A DNA stretch of 64,000 nucleotides from Iphinoe sp. HA4291-MV1 (lineage in GTDB: Bacteria; Cyanobacteriota; Cyanobacteriia; Cyanobacteriales; Nostocaceae). The DNA is taken from contig JAHHHH010000024.1 of assembly GCA_019359415.1 (NCBI GenBank), forward strand, positions 19,909 to 83,908. The letters are read 5' to 3'. The position numbers were made by a program, and so were the translations under genes. Under the pieces are notes generated by a model. That model saw only the letters and a program-made list of their open reading frames with translations, did no database searches and was not told where the DNA came from. This document shows positions 50,963 to 60,392 of the stretch, piece after piece (position 1 is the first letter of the stretch; every line of letters begins with the position of its first letter).

Positions 50963-51045
50963 AGAACGCCTGTGACTTACAGGCTAGCTAAATCTGCGCC
51001 ACTACAAGATTTCAGTTCACAAGATAAAGCAGCAATTATCAGCGT

Positions 51046-52695
51046 ATGATACCCGTTATTTACAAGAAAGCTAGCTTCCTCGACACCCTAAAATATGTAT
51101 TAGAGAAAAATGATGCTGCAATTATCGATACCAATATGATGGGAACTAGCCCTGGAGAGTTAAATTTGCAGTTCCTCGCAAATAGGTATCTAAATAAAGC
51201 AGTAACTAGAGCGTGCGCTCATCACATCATTGCAATTGCTCATAGGGAACGACACCACGAACATCTCTGGGACAGCCAATATGGGTATGTAGTAGGAGAA
51301 TACTTGAAGGAAATGGGGTACTGCAAGGAAGGAGAAGCACTAAGTCAGTATGTAGCGGTGAGACACTGCGATCGCAATCACGAACACGTCCACATAATAG
51401 CTTCACGCATTACCCTGGATGGTAAAACTGTTTCAGACTCACACGACTACTTCAAGGCACAAGAAACAACCAGGAAAATAGCCGCTGCCCTAGGGTTAGA
51501 AATAACTCCTACTAGCAATCAAGCCATAGCTAATAAACTAGATCAAGAGTATGGGATTACCGCTGTTGTCAGTTCAAACCGCTCAAAAAGCATCAGACAA
51601 GTCAACAGTAAACACAAGACACCTTCAACCAAAGAGATTATCAAGCAAGGGATAGCCGCAGCAGTCGAGAATAAACCTGATGTAGGGACTTTTATCCAAC
51701 GCTTGGGGGAAAACGGGGTACAAGTCTTACCAAAGCTAAAGGAGAAAGAGTTACTAGGGTTTAGTTATATTTACAATTCTGTGGTAGTTGCTGGGTATCA
51801 GATATACAAACCTTACAGTTGGAAAAATCTCCAGACTGAATTTGGAATGTCATATAACCCAGAAACAGACTATGACACCCTAGTACAGGCACGTACTCAA
51901 GGACAAGAACTACTCCTTAAGGGAAAAAATACAAGCAGCACAACCGATAGTAGTGACGATAGCAACTCTGACTCTCATAAAAACAAGAGTGCGAACGCCT
52001 TTGGCAATAAGGGTAACCAGCAGCCAGATGAAAACACAGTAATACCAGTATTGCTCAAGGAAGGTAAACGCAAGAAGCGGCTATCAGTCGATACCAGCAA
52101 ATATGGCGAGAAAGAGGAAGTACCAGAAGCCGAGTTTACCGAAGTTGAAGAGGACACTAACGCAGTGAGTCAGTCCAATACAGAAGTAAAAGCAGCACGA
52201 TTAGATACCACATCGACTGAGAAAATCACTCAATTAGAGCTTTTAGATGTAAAAGTACCAGATGTAAAACAAACAGATTCAACTAAACGAGATAGCCCAG
52301 AAATAGGTGGAAAAGACGCCACATCTTTCAACTTAGTACAAGCTAACTTACAGACTACTGATACAGAAGAAAATCAACCATCTGAAGAAGATAAACACTG
52401 GGCAGAAAGTATCTTACCTGCCGTCGGTAAAATCTGGCAACTAGCAAATCAGACAGGAAAAATAAAGTTAATACCTGGAGGAATCAAACAGGTAGAGGGA
52501 AGAAGTTACAGAATTACCATCAAAGATGAGAGATTAAGCATCTCATTTCTTCAAGACAATAGAAAGGTAGCATCATACGACCTAGAAAAAAACACAGTAT
52601 TAGCTGCCAGCCCAACAGATGAAGATAAACAATACTGGAAGAAAATTACTCAGAAACAGTCAGTATCTATAAACAAAAACGATGTAGAATTGTAG
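51046..52695 (+). CDS. mobA: HUH relaxase (MobA/VirD2-like)
   Basis: 549 residues. The relaxase domain covers about 1-180: an N-terminal Tyr-bearing segment ASFLDTLKYVLEK, AHHIIAIAHRERHHEHLWDS, and the histidine metal triad HCDRNHEHVHIIASRI (about 107-122). It nicks oriT, stays on the 5' end and is pulled through the channel by the T4CP. A long charged linker (about 290-440) leads to a small C-terminal module, WAESILPAVGKIWQLANQTG and GRSYRITIKDERLSISFLQD, that resembles segments in three other plasmid proteins. The catalytic tyrosine is likely Tyr17 or its neighbour but not proven. Confidence 0.88.
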   Translation: MIPVIYKKASFLDTLKYVLEKNDAAIIDTNMMGTSPGELNLQFLANRYLNKAVTRACAHHIIAIAHRERHHEHLWDSQYGYVVGEYLKEMGYCKEGEALSQYVAVRHCDRNHEHVHIIASRITLDGKTVSDSHDYFKAQETTRKIAAALGLEITPTSNQAIANKLDQEYGITAVVSSNRSKSIRQVNSKHKTPSTKEIIKQGIAAAVENKPDVGTFIQRLGENGVQVLPKLKEKELLGFSYIYNSVVVAGYQIYKPYSWKNLQTEFGMSYNPETDYDTLVQARTQGQELLLKGKNTSSTTDSSDDSNSDSHKNKSANAFGNKGNQQPDENTVIPVLLKEGKRKKRLSVDTSKYGEKEEVPEAEFTEVEEDTNAVSQSNTEVKAARLDTTSTEKITQLELLDVKVPDVKQTDSTKRDSPEIGGKDATSFNLVQANLQTTDTEENQPSEEDKHWAESILPAVGKIWQLANQTGKIKLIPGGIKQVEGRSYRITIKDERLSISFLQDNRKVASYDLEKNTVLAASPTDEDKQYWKKITQKQSVSINKNDVEL

Positions 52696-52701
52696 TTTAC
52701 A

Positions 52702-52860
52702 CTACCCCTCTCCACTACAAGAAGCTTGATATTCTGCCCAGGCGCAACCTATTTCATTGTACCATTCGTCTAGAATAAGCCATTCAGGTATATTACATGA
52801 ATTTAGCATAAAAGCTAGTTCTATAAATGAGACATTTTCTAAATATTCAATCGAATACAT
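52702..52860 (-). CDS. Small hypothetical ORF on the minus strand
   Basis: 52 residues, starting MYSIEYLENVSFIELAFMLN and ending EYQASCSGEG, with CNIPEWLILDEWYNEIGCAW between. The Trp/Glu/Cys content is protein-like, and the frame occupies half of the gap between relaxase and giant gene. No Shine-Dalgarno is visible. It is convergent with the relaxase. Confidence 0.4.
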   Translation of the reverse strand: MYSIEYLENVSFIELAFMLNSCNIPEWLILDEWYNEIGCAWAEYQASCSGEG

Positions 52861-53000
52861 AAATCAAATATTTCACTAATTAAATATCAGGATTATATCG
52901 CGTTAAATAAAGCATTTGTAAGAATTATCAAATTCTAGTTGGATGTAAATTCAATTTACGAAAAATAAAATCGAGTGGGAAAGGTTATCTAAGTAGGCAG

Positions 53001-56000
53001 ATGGTTATTGAGGCAAAGCATTTCGACACTCGCTTAAATCAGTGGATTCACAACGATAACAATCCAAGCAATGCAGACTCTTTACTAAAAGAGGAGCTAA
53101 AAAATAGCCTACTAGAACATTTTTTCCCACAGGCAGAATTCTCGTTCGGACATATGGACGAGAAAGCTACCGCCGACCAGTTAAAAAACCACCCGGAAGG
53201 ACACAAGCTACTACTATCTTCAAAAAGCCGACTGTTATATGGACCAGAAGAATATCTGGAAACTATAAGCAAGTTATGCCCTGACAACAAGGATAGAGGT
53301 GCATATGGGTCAATATTCCTTGGCTCGTGCAAAAATGCCATCAACGCAGAATTAAATATTCTCATCGTAGATGACAGCACAGGAGAAAATGGCGGAATTA
53401 TTAACAATGACCAAGCTTATCGCCTCACCGGGGACTGCTACGGACAAATATCCACAGAGTTATACCAAAAGTTAACCGGACACCAAGAAGGCGACCAATA
53501 CCGTGTTATCCAACACCGCTTCGGGTGGACAGATAAAGATGGGAATGATGATAAGCTCAGGTTTGGAAAGGGTATTCTACGTCCAGCTAACCTCGACCAA
53601 ATCCTTAATTATCAAAACCCTAACCAACCAAAAATTGATTTAATCATCCCCTTATCTGCTTTTAAGGGAACAGATAAAGATAACCCGAATGGTCCGACCA
53701 AACCCCAAATTAAACCAGGGCTGTACCGCCAAAACATCTGGTTAGGGGAAAAATCTCAATCTGAGTTAGGTAAAACTGCTATCTCTCAAATGATTGCTTC
53801 CTTTCCCAATGGGTTAAAGGATTTTGCCGAAACAGCAGAACTCGAAGCAGCAAAACTCAAAAAAGCGCTGGATGATCCCCGCAAGATAGCTCAACTCTAT
53901 TGCGAGAAATACGAAAAACGCAAAGCCTTCCTCGAACAACAAGCCGCCGAACTAGAAGAAGAAGCAGCTGTTGACCAGGAAGTCGCTGAAGAATTTGAAA
54001 AACTACAAGAACGGATTGCCACCGATACAAATATTTACAAACTCATTAAAACTGATCTCCAAGGATGGGGACAACTCCTAGAAACTGAAAAAATTCAAAG
54101 AGAACTTGCCAGATTTGTCCAAGGCGAGTGGCAAGATATTTCGGTTGGGAAAACTCTCACCTTCGAGCGGGCAATGGTCATCCCATCCAAAGACCTTCGA
54201 GATGGTGAAGTCTGCATTCCCCATTATCAAGATAGTGAACAAGTACTTAACTTCCGCTCCCCCTTCCTCAACTCCAATGGTCTGTGTACTTCAACCAACA
54301 AAATAGTTGATGATATCATTGGACCTGACGGCAAGCCTTTAGCAGGTGTTATCGCTGTTTCGGATGAAACCTCTGAGCGCATTTACAACCGCCTCAACAG
54401 TCAAATCAAATCCATCCTTCCCGAACTCCAAGAAAAAAACATTCAACTAGAGGGTATTGAAAACTACCTTGATCAAAATATTGGGAAGCTGGAAACAAGA
54501 GATAAAATTGAATTCACTAACAAATTTAATGAGTATATTAAGCTACTAAATAATAAAGGGTATCAACTAGAAATCTTACCCCAAGAATCTGAGCAAGAAA
54601 GACAAGCCCGCGACTATGATGGCGACTGTATCGGATTCGACCATGCTAGCAAATACCCAAACCTCACAGCTGAAGCTATCTGGCGTAACGTACCTGAAAA
54701 CGCCTATGACCCAATTGTCAAACTCAAAAAACAATCGTTTTATCGGGAAAATGGCACTCAACCCGAATTTGAGGAAATCGCCATCCACATGAGTGATGCT
54801 ATCAGTGTCGGTGTAATCAACAATCACCTGACATCAATTGAGGCGCTAGAGTCAGAAATTACTATCCTCAAAACCTTTGGTAGCGAGAAAGACCAAATAG
54901 AGTACGTTATTCAGGTAGCCAAACACTACGAAAAGTTATTTGACCAAGAAAATAGCGCACAAGCACACGGTGACACCAGCCACGACATCTCCAACAAGTA
55001 TCGCGGCTATATGGAAGAATTTGTCCAAACGTTACGGCAAGAACCTCTCACCCAAGAAAACGCACTCTTTGCAATGGACATTAATACCCAAATATATCGG
55101 GAAATGGTTGCTGAAGCCGCGTTCCAAAACCAAATTGCAGTTGACTTGTTCAAAAGTGCTAAAAAACCAGAAATGGATGTTATCCGCAACAACAGTCGGA
55201 TTCTTCATCGGGAAGTTAACTACATTCGTGATAAGAAAAAGGATGTTTACTTTGACAGTACTATCGAACCGACAGGTCACTCACCTGTTGAAATTCTCAT
55301 TAGTAAAACTAACCAATATTTTGAGAAAGCCCAATTGGAATCACGTGAACTAGCTCAGTTTTCAAATCTTTTTAAGGGAGTAGAATTTACCTACGAACAA
55401 CGCTTGCAAGCTACCCTCGCCAAGAGAGAATTTGATAAAGAGTTTAACAACGCCACACGCTATACCCAACGAAAGAAGACAGAAAAGGGACCATCAGCAA
55501 GTATTGATATTGGAAATGGTAAAAAACTCGATGTTACAAATATCCTGAAATATAACCATCCCCTTATCTGGAATGCACAGAAAATTACCCTAAAAGTCTC
55601 AGAAATTCCACCGGAAAAACGCTCGATAGATAAACCTCATCAGTATCGAGTTTACGCCCAAATTAATGATGAAATTGAAAACGCTAAACCCAAGTTTAGG
55701 ACACTAGGAACTGTATCCAAGGAACAAGAAAACTCCCTCCAAGAGTTAGGAATTATCCCCAACAGAGAAATTACATCAACTAAGATATCCTTCCAGCCAG
55801 AATTAAGTGAAGGACAAATTAAGTTGATGTACCAAAAGGCTTACCAAATCGCAGAAGACTTTTATAATTCGATTTCTGATAGCGAAGCGGGACGCGATGC
55901 TCCTTCAGGAGTCGCCAAGGGCGATCGCGTCCTAGAACAAAAGCTAGCAATGGCTGCTGCTACTTGGGCAGTATCAACTACTCGTGAAGGCTCTAACTCT

Positions 56001-59000
56001 AGAAGCCAACAAAACGAGGTTGAACAAGAAGTTGAAAGACAAAAGAAAGTATCAAATTTTGTATTTGCTAGCTTTACTCAAGAAATTATCCAGCAAGTAG
56101 ATAAACTTCAATTTACTGATTTTACCCTGACGGCACATAAGCATAAAAGTGAAACAATCAAGCAGGTAAATCAAAATAATCCACAGGAAATTAGATTTAA
56201 TATTAGCGAGCAGAAAGATAGTAGAGGTAATACTGTAATCAAAGATGTCATTGAAGTAAAGAATCCTGAAACAGGAGAGTATGAAACCTTCGCCAACATC
56301 AACGCCACTGATGGTAAGCTCCCCATCGGTACAACTGCAACTGGTACTATTAAAAAAGGAGAAGTGTATACAGCCACAGCTAAAATAAATATACCTAGAG
56401 TCATAAATTTAGAATTTCATGTTAAAGAATTACAAAAGTTTCAATGTAAAGACCAAAAATTTAATGGTGAGGAAGTAAATTTAATCATCCTCAAAGATAA
56501 ACTGGAACGAGAAGATTATGTTATTACCTTTAAAAATAGTTACAAGGAAGATAAATTAGGCACTGTTTCTAAAGAATCAGTAATAGCAGGAATAGAACAG
56601 GGATGGCTGGCAGAAAAACCTGGTCAAGGTGGTCAAAAAGTACAATTAGAAATCACAAGTATTGCTACAGGTGAAAATGCCTTCGCTATTGGAAAGACAG
56701 CCAATGGTAATTTAGTAAGAATAGATATTAACGACAAGCTTAAAAATAGAAATTTTCAAGGACAAGAAATAACAGCAACAGTTAAAGCTTACGACAAACA
56801 GGATGTATATACAGCCAAGATTGGTAATTTATCTCTTGGTATTATCGGTCAACATACGGAAAAAGCATTTGGAAACAGAAGTAGGTACAGTCAAAAGAAA
56901 AGTACAGTACAACAATTAGTAGATGCAGGCATAATTAATGAAAGTAAAGTACAAACAACCATTCCTGTTATTCTCACAAGCAATGAAACCACCTGCAAAC
57001 TAACCATTGACCTTAAATCAGTACAATATCCTGAAACATGGGTTAAGCGCTACCATTTAGTTGACCAACAAAAAAAGGTCAATCCAGTAGAGCAAAAAAA
57101 TAATCAGTTATTCGATAAAATTACCGAACGTCCTACTATAATATTTCAAAGTGAGGAGGATAAATTAGTAGGATTAGTTGGGTTAGCTGTCGATAGTAAA
57201 AAATCTGAGGTGACAAAAGAATTTTTAGAAAGAGTGGGAATAACATACGACCAGGTTGCTAAGTCACAAAGCAGATTGGAAGCTAAAAAGGGCATGACAG
57301 GATTCATGCTTGATGAAAGTACAATTACTCCCAAAAGAAAAGAACAGTTTATAGAAAGATTTGGCGGTATCAAAAGTAATGATACTCCGCCACTACCTGC
57401 CCCCATTATTCCTGAACAGACCGTATATTTTAGCAACCCTAACCAACAGTATACCCTAGAAAATAACTCGCAAGTCATTAAAGAAAGTATTGGATTAGTA
57501 GTACCAGCCCAAGATGCCATTATTGTCAACAGTTGGTTAGAATCTAAAGGCACAAATAATAACTACATTATTGATACAAATAGCAATATAGCTATATTCA
57601 TAATCGAAAAAGACACAGTTAGTAGTGAATTAGAAGAAGGTCTGAATAGTTTATTAGGAGAAGCTATCAATATTGGTGAAATAGATGGATTTGACCAATA
57701 TGAACAATTAAGTAATAAGCTTAATCAAAAAGTAGAAAAAGAAGGGAGCCTGTTAGAAATTAACTCTACACTACAGCCAAGCGAATACGAGCAGGCACTT
57801 CAATCACTTCCGAATCGTCCTAAAGAAATTGGTAAAGAAGAAATACCTTTACCAATAGTATCAGCAAAGCCAGTTCAAGAAGATAGTACAAACGATAAAG
57901 AGTTAAATATACTTCAAAAATCAGTTTCACCAATTAGTAAAACTGTCGTCGAAGTTAACCCACCTACAGAAAAGATTGTTCAAGCAATTGAGTTATCTAA
58001 ACTAGGCGATTTTGACTCCAGCGACGGGTTAGGCGCTGCACTGTCAAACGCCACGACGCTTGCCAAAGAGCAAGGCAAATTACAGAATGATTATCCAGTA
58101 TCGGTAGGTAACAACCCCACTGCGCCAGCAGGACAATACGGCACTGAAACGCATACAGCCAAAGCAGAAGGAGTTCCCTACACCTCAGCCGAGCAAGCCT
58201 TCAACCACCAGAAACAAATAAACCCATCTTTCTGTGATGAGTACAAGTTAATGGTAACAGTCCTTCAAGCCAAACTTGAACAACACCCACGCCTTGCTGA
58301 AACAATTACCAAACGTGGAGGAACCAAATGGCTGGAAAACTGCACCAACATTACCAATAGTCAAGATAAACAATGGGAAGGTAAAGGTAAAGAATCAGCA
58401 TTTATCCGAGCGTTATCAGAGGCATATACCAATGTAGTAGAAAAGAATATAGCACCTACCCCAGAAACGTCAACTACAAACAATCCACTTGCCAACCTAG
58501 AACCAATAAATCCAGCCGTCGAACACATGAAGAAGGACATTGCTATGGCTGAAGTAGCAACACAGTTTATTGGCAAGTCAGCTGCATCCCCGAAAACACC
58601 TTCTAGCACGCGAAATTATGAACAGGCTTGGAGCGAATCTCCTTTGGACAATCATACAGCAGAACCAATACAGCTTACCTCCAACCAAAAATTAGAATCA
58701 GAATCACAAGGTAAAAACACAGAGACAAGCTTCACTCCAAAGTTGGGCGCAAAGAATATCTCCCCGCCCACTTCTGTTAAAAATCAAACTGAAAGTTCAC
58801 AAACTCTAAATACAGACATTCAACAGACATTATTACAAACATCTACAAATCGCCAAACAAAGTCGATAGATAAAACTCTCGATAACATTAAACAAAGTAC
58901 TATCCAAAGTCTTCAAAATTGGTATAAAGTCGCTCAAAAATTAGGTAGGGCTGAAAAATATATCAATCGAATTCAAGAAGTCACTGAACAGTATATAAAT

Positions 59001-59354
59001 GAAAGCAGTTACAGTCTAGATAATGCATTCCAAGCTATGTCGCGTGACATCAAAGAACTACAGCAAATTGATGAAATGACAACCCTTGCCCAAAGAGTTG
59101 TTCAAAATTTTGGAAAAGAAGATGTTAACGGTATAATGAGCGTTAGAACTGAAAATTATAAAAATTATCAAATAGCAACACAAGCACAAGAAAAAAACTA
59201 TCTTATTAAAGATAAAGATAGTAATATATTACTATATATTCGAGACGGTAAAACCCAAGTCAATAACCTGAACGAAGAAATTGTAAATGACTTTAGGTAT
59301 ATGAATTCACGAATTGAGAATAGGCTTCAGAGTGTCAAAATAGAAATTCTATAA
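53001..59354 (+). CDS. 2117-residue protein with RNA polymerase-like DYDGD motif and NADAR-like domain
   Basis: A giant cytoplasmic protein. The N-terminal third has PSKDLRDGEVCIPHYQ and VLNFRSPFLNSNG, followed after about 100 residues by RQARDYDGDCIGFDHASKYP. DYDGD (538-542) matches the DxDGD metal motif of double-psi barrel RNA polymerases (beta' NADFDGD, YonO and eukaryotic RdRP DLDGD), and the preceding G-x-V...N-x-R-x-P block also fits that class. Long helical and beta-rich stretches follow, with several small repeat strand domains at about 1080-1480. Residues about 1690-1815 look like a NADAR (YbiA-like) domain: VPYTSAEQAFNHQK, AKLEQHPRLAETITKRGGTK, WEGKGKESAFIRALSEAY. The last 60 residues carry the module shared with the relaxase. 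An in-frame Nostoc repeat encodes SEAGRDAPSGVAKGDRV (nt 55878-55932). It starts 300 bases after the relaxase and may act in transfer or early expression of incoming DNA. Confidence 0.8.
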   Translation: MVIEAKHFDTRLNQWIHNDNNPSNADSLLKEELKNSLLEHFFPQAEFSFGHMDEKATADQLKNHPEGHKLLLSSKSRLLYGPEEYLETISKLCPDNKDRGAYGSIFLGSCKNAINAELNILIVDDSTGENGGIINNDQAYRLTGDCYGQISTELYQKLTGHQEGDQYRVIQHRFGWTDKDGNDDKLRFGKGILRPANLDQILNYQNPNQPKIDLIIPLSAFKGTDKDNPNGPTKPQIKPGLYRQNIWLGEKSQSELGKTAISQMIASFPNGLKDFAETAELEAAKLKKALDDPRKIAQLYCEKYEKRKAFLEQQAAELEEEAAVDQEVAEEFEKLQERIATDTNIYKLIKTDLQGWGQLLETEKIQRELARFVQGEWQDISVGKTLTFERAMVIPSKDLRDGEVCIPHYQDSEQVLNFRSPFLNSNGLCTSTNKIVDDIIGPDGKPLAGVIAVSDETSERIYNRLNSQIKSILPELQEKNIQLEGIENYLDQNIGKLETRDKIEFTNKFNEYIKLLNNKGYQLEILPQESEQERQARDYDGDCIGFDHASKYPNLTAEAIWRNVPENAYDPIVKLKKQSFYRENGTQPEFEEIAIHMSDAISVGVINNHLTSIEALESEITILKTFGSEKDQIEYVIQVAKHYEKLFDQENSAQAHGDTSHDISNKYRGYMEEFVQTLRQEPLTQENALFAMDINTQIYREMVAEAAFQNQIAVDLFKSAKKPEMDVIRNNSRILHREVNYIRDKKKDVYFDSTIEPTGHSPVEILISKTNQYFEKAQLESRELAQFSNLFKGVEFTYEQRLQATLAKREFDKEFNNATRYTQRKKTEKGPSASIDIGNGKKLDVTNILKYNHPLIWNAQKITLKVSEIPPEKRSIDKPHQYRVYAQINDEIENAKPKFRTLGTVSKEQENSLQELGIIPNREITSTKISFQPELSEGQIKLMYQKAYQIAEDFYNSISDSEAGRDAPSGVAKGDRVLEQKLAMAAATWAVSTTREGSNSRSQQNEVEQEVERQKKVSNFVFASFTQEIIQQVDKLQFTDFTLTAHKHKSETIKQVNQNNPQEIRFNISEQKDSRGNTVIKDVIEVKNPETGEYETFANINATDGKLPIGTTATGTIKKGEVYTATAKINIPRVINLEFHVKELQKFQCKDQKFNGEEVNLIILKDKLEREDYVITFKNSYKEDKLGTVSKESVIAGIEQGWLAEKPGQGGQKVQLEITSIATGENAFAIGKTANGNLVRIDINDKLKNRNFQGQEITATVKAYDKQDVYTAKIGNLSLGIIGQHTEKAFGNRSRYSQKKSTVQQLVDAGIINESKVQTTIPVILTSNETTCKLTIDLKSVQYPETWVKRYHLVDQQKKVNPVEQKNNQLFDKITERPTIIFQSEEDKLVGLVGLAVDSKKSEVTKEFLERVGITYDQVAKSQSRLEAKKGMTGFMLDESTITPKRKEQFIERFGGIKSNDTPPLPAPIIPEQTVYFSNPNQQYTLENNSQVIKESIGLVVPAQDAIIVNSWLESKGTNNNYIIDTNSNIAIFIIEKDTVSSELEEGLNSLLGEAINIGEIDGFDQYEQLSNKLNQKVEKEGSLLEINSTLQPSEYEQALQSLPNRPKEIGKEEIPLPIVSAKPVQEDSTNDKELNILQKSVSPISKTVVEVNPPTEKIVQAIELSKLGDFDSSDGLGAALSNATTLAKEQGKLQNDYPVSVGNNPTAPAGQYGTETHTAKAEGVPYTSAEQAFNHQKQINPSFCDEYKLMVTVLQAKLEQHPRLAETITKRGGTKWLENCTNITNSQDKQWEGKGKESAFIRALSEAYTNVVEKNIAPTPETSTTNNPLANLEPINPAVEHMKKDIAMAEVATQFIGKSAASPKTPSSTRNYEQAWSESPLDNHTAEPIQLTSNQKLESESQGKNTETSFTPKLGAKNISPPTSVKNQTESSQTLNTDIQQTLLQTSTNRQTKSIDKTLDNIKQSTIQSLQNWYKVAQKLGRAEKYINRIQEVTEQYINESSYSLDNAFQAMSRDIKELQQIDEMTTLAQRVVQNFGKEDVNGIMSVRTENYKNYQIATQAQEKNYLIKDKDSNILLYIRDGKTQVNNLNEEIVNDFRYMNSRIENRLQSVKIEIL

Positions 59355-59365
59355 AGGTAAATAAA

Positions 59366-60085
59366 ATGATAAATATGACAGAAGCAATGCATTATGCCAA
59401 TATTCAAGAAAAAATGACTCAATTAGGCATAACTGATGAAAGTGTTGCTAAAAAAGCACAAGAAATTGGTTCAGTTACCCCAGAGGAACAAAAAAAAGCC
59501 GAAGAAGCACTTTGGCAAGAATCAAGAATTGCTCATGAAGAAAAAATGGCACAAGCACAAGTTAGCATTGAAAGTGTAGAAGCAATCAATTTTAGAGACT
59601 TTAGCTTTCACCAAAATCAAACTATAACCGCCGATTTAGAAAATCAAAGTTTCAATTCGGATAAAAAAGATGATGATAACAATAGTAAGAGCGAATTAGC
59701 AGTAGAAAATAGAGAAGTCATCATCGCCAAAAATTCTGATGTACAGCAAGTAATGATTCCTAAATTATTAGAAATATTAAGTAACGAAGGAAAACAGGGA
59801 AATGGGTCGGTAGTTTATCAGGGTGAAAAGTACACAGTCAGTATCAAAATCGAAGAAAGTTCAAATACCCTCTCCCTTGATAGAAATTCAGATTTAGAAA
59901 ATAGAGAAGCGCTCTTGGCTTCCAAAAATAATGATGAACCTACTTATAGTATCGTAGTCAACAACATTACTCAAGAAGAATTTGAACGGTTTAAGTTACT
60001 CGTTAATAACGAACAACATTACCGCAAGAACCAGCAAGCTCAACAACAAGCTAATACAAAATATTCTGATAATGAGCTAGAGTAA
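59366..60085 (+). CDS. Accessory protein sharing the relaxase C-terminal module
   Basis: 239 residues, eleven bases after the giant gene. The helical N-terminus (MTEAMHYANIQEKMTQLGIT) is followed by an acidic linker and then VMIPKLLEILSNEGKQGNGS and VVYQGEKYTVSIKIEESSNT LSLDRNSD, the clearest copy of a module also found in the relaxase, the 840-residue protein and the giant protein. The end is Gln/Asn-rich and helical. No enzyme motif. It is probably an operon partner of the giant protein. Confidence 0.6.
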   Translation: MINMTEAMHYANIQEKMTQLGITDESVAKKAQEIGSVTPEEQKKAEEALWQESRIAHEEKMAQAQVSIESVEAINFRDFSFHQNQTITADLENQSFNSDKKDDDNNSKSELAVENREVIIAKNSDVQQVMIPKLLEILSNEGKQGNGSVVYQGEKYTVSIKIEESSNTLSLDRNSDLENREALLASKNNDEPTYSIVVNNITQEEFERFKLLVNNEQHYRKNQQAQQQANTKYSDNELE

Positions 60086-60089
60086 TTAA

Positions 60090-60392
60090 TCAAAGTATTC
60101 CTATCAAGATACCGAAAAAGAATCCACAAGCAATAAAAATATATTTATTCGGTATCTTGTATTTAGGAAAAGTAATTCCAGCCATGCCAATACAATAAGC
60201 GAGTCGAAAGTAGTCAGCGTCAGCGAACTGACCGATAAAAAGACTGCTAAGAAAAATCAATGATTGAAGACTAAAACCGCAAAAAAAGAGCCACGATATA
60301 TCAAATAGATTGGAGAAATTCACAATGCTATCGATAATATAATCGAACCAGATCTTCTTTTTTTGAGGCTTTTCCATTTTAAGAAGCGGCAT
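60090..60392 (-). CDS. Small membrane protein after the histidine kinase
   Basis: 100 residues (95 if the second Met at 60377 is used). Three hydrophobic stretches: ISWLFFCGFSLQSLIFLSSL, FRLAYCIGMAGITF and YIFIACGFFFGILIGIL, after a basic start EKPQKKK. It overlaps the 3' end of the kinase gene, so it is co-transcribed. Function unknown; it could serve as a membrane partner for the soluble kinase. Confidence 0.55.
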   Translation of the reverse strand: MPLLKMEKPQKKKIWFDYIIDSIVNFSNLFDISWLFFCGFSLQSLIFLSSLFIGQFADADYFRLAYCIGMAGITFPKYKIPNKYIFIACGFFFGILIGIL

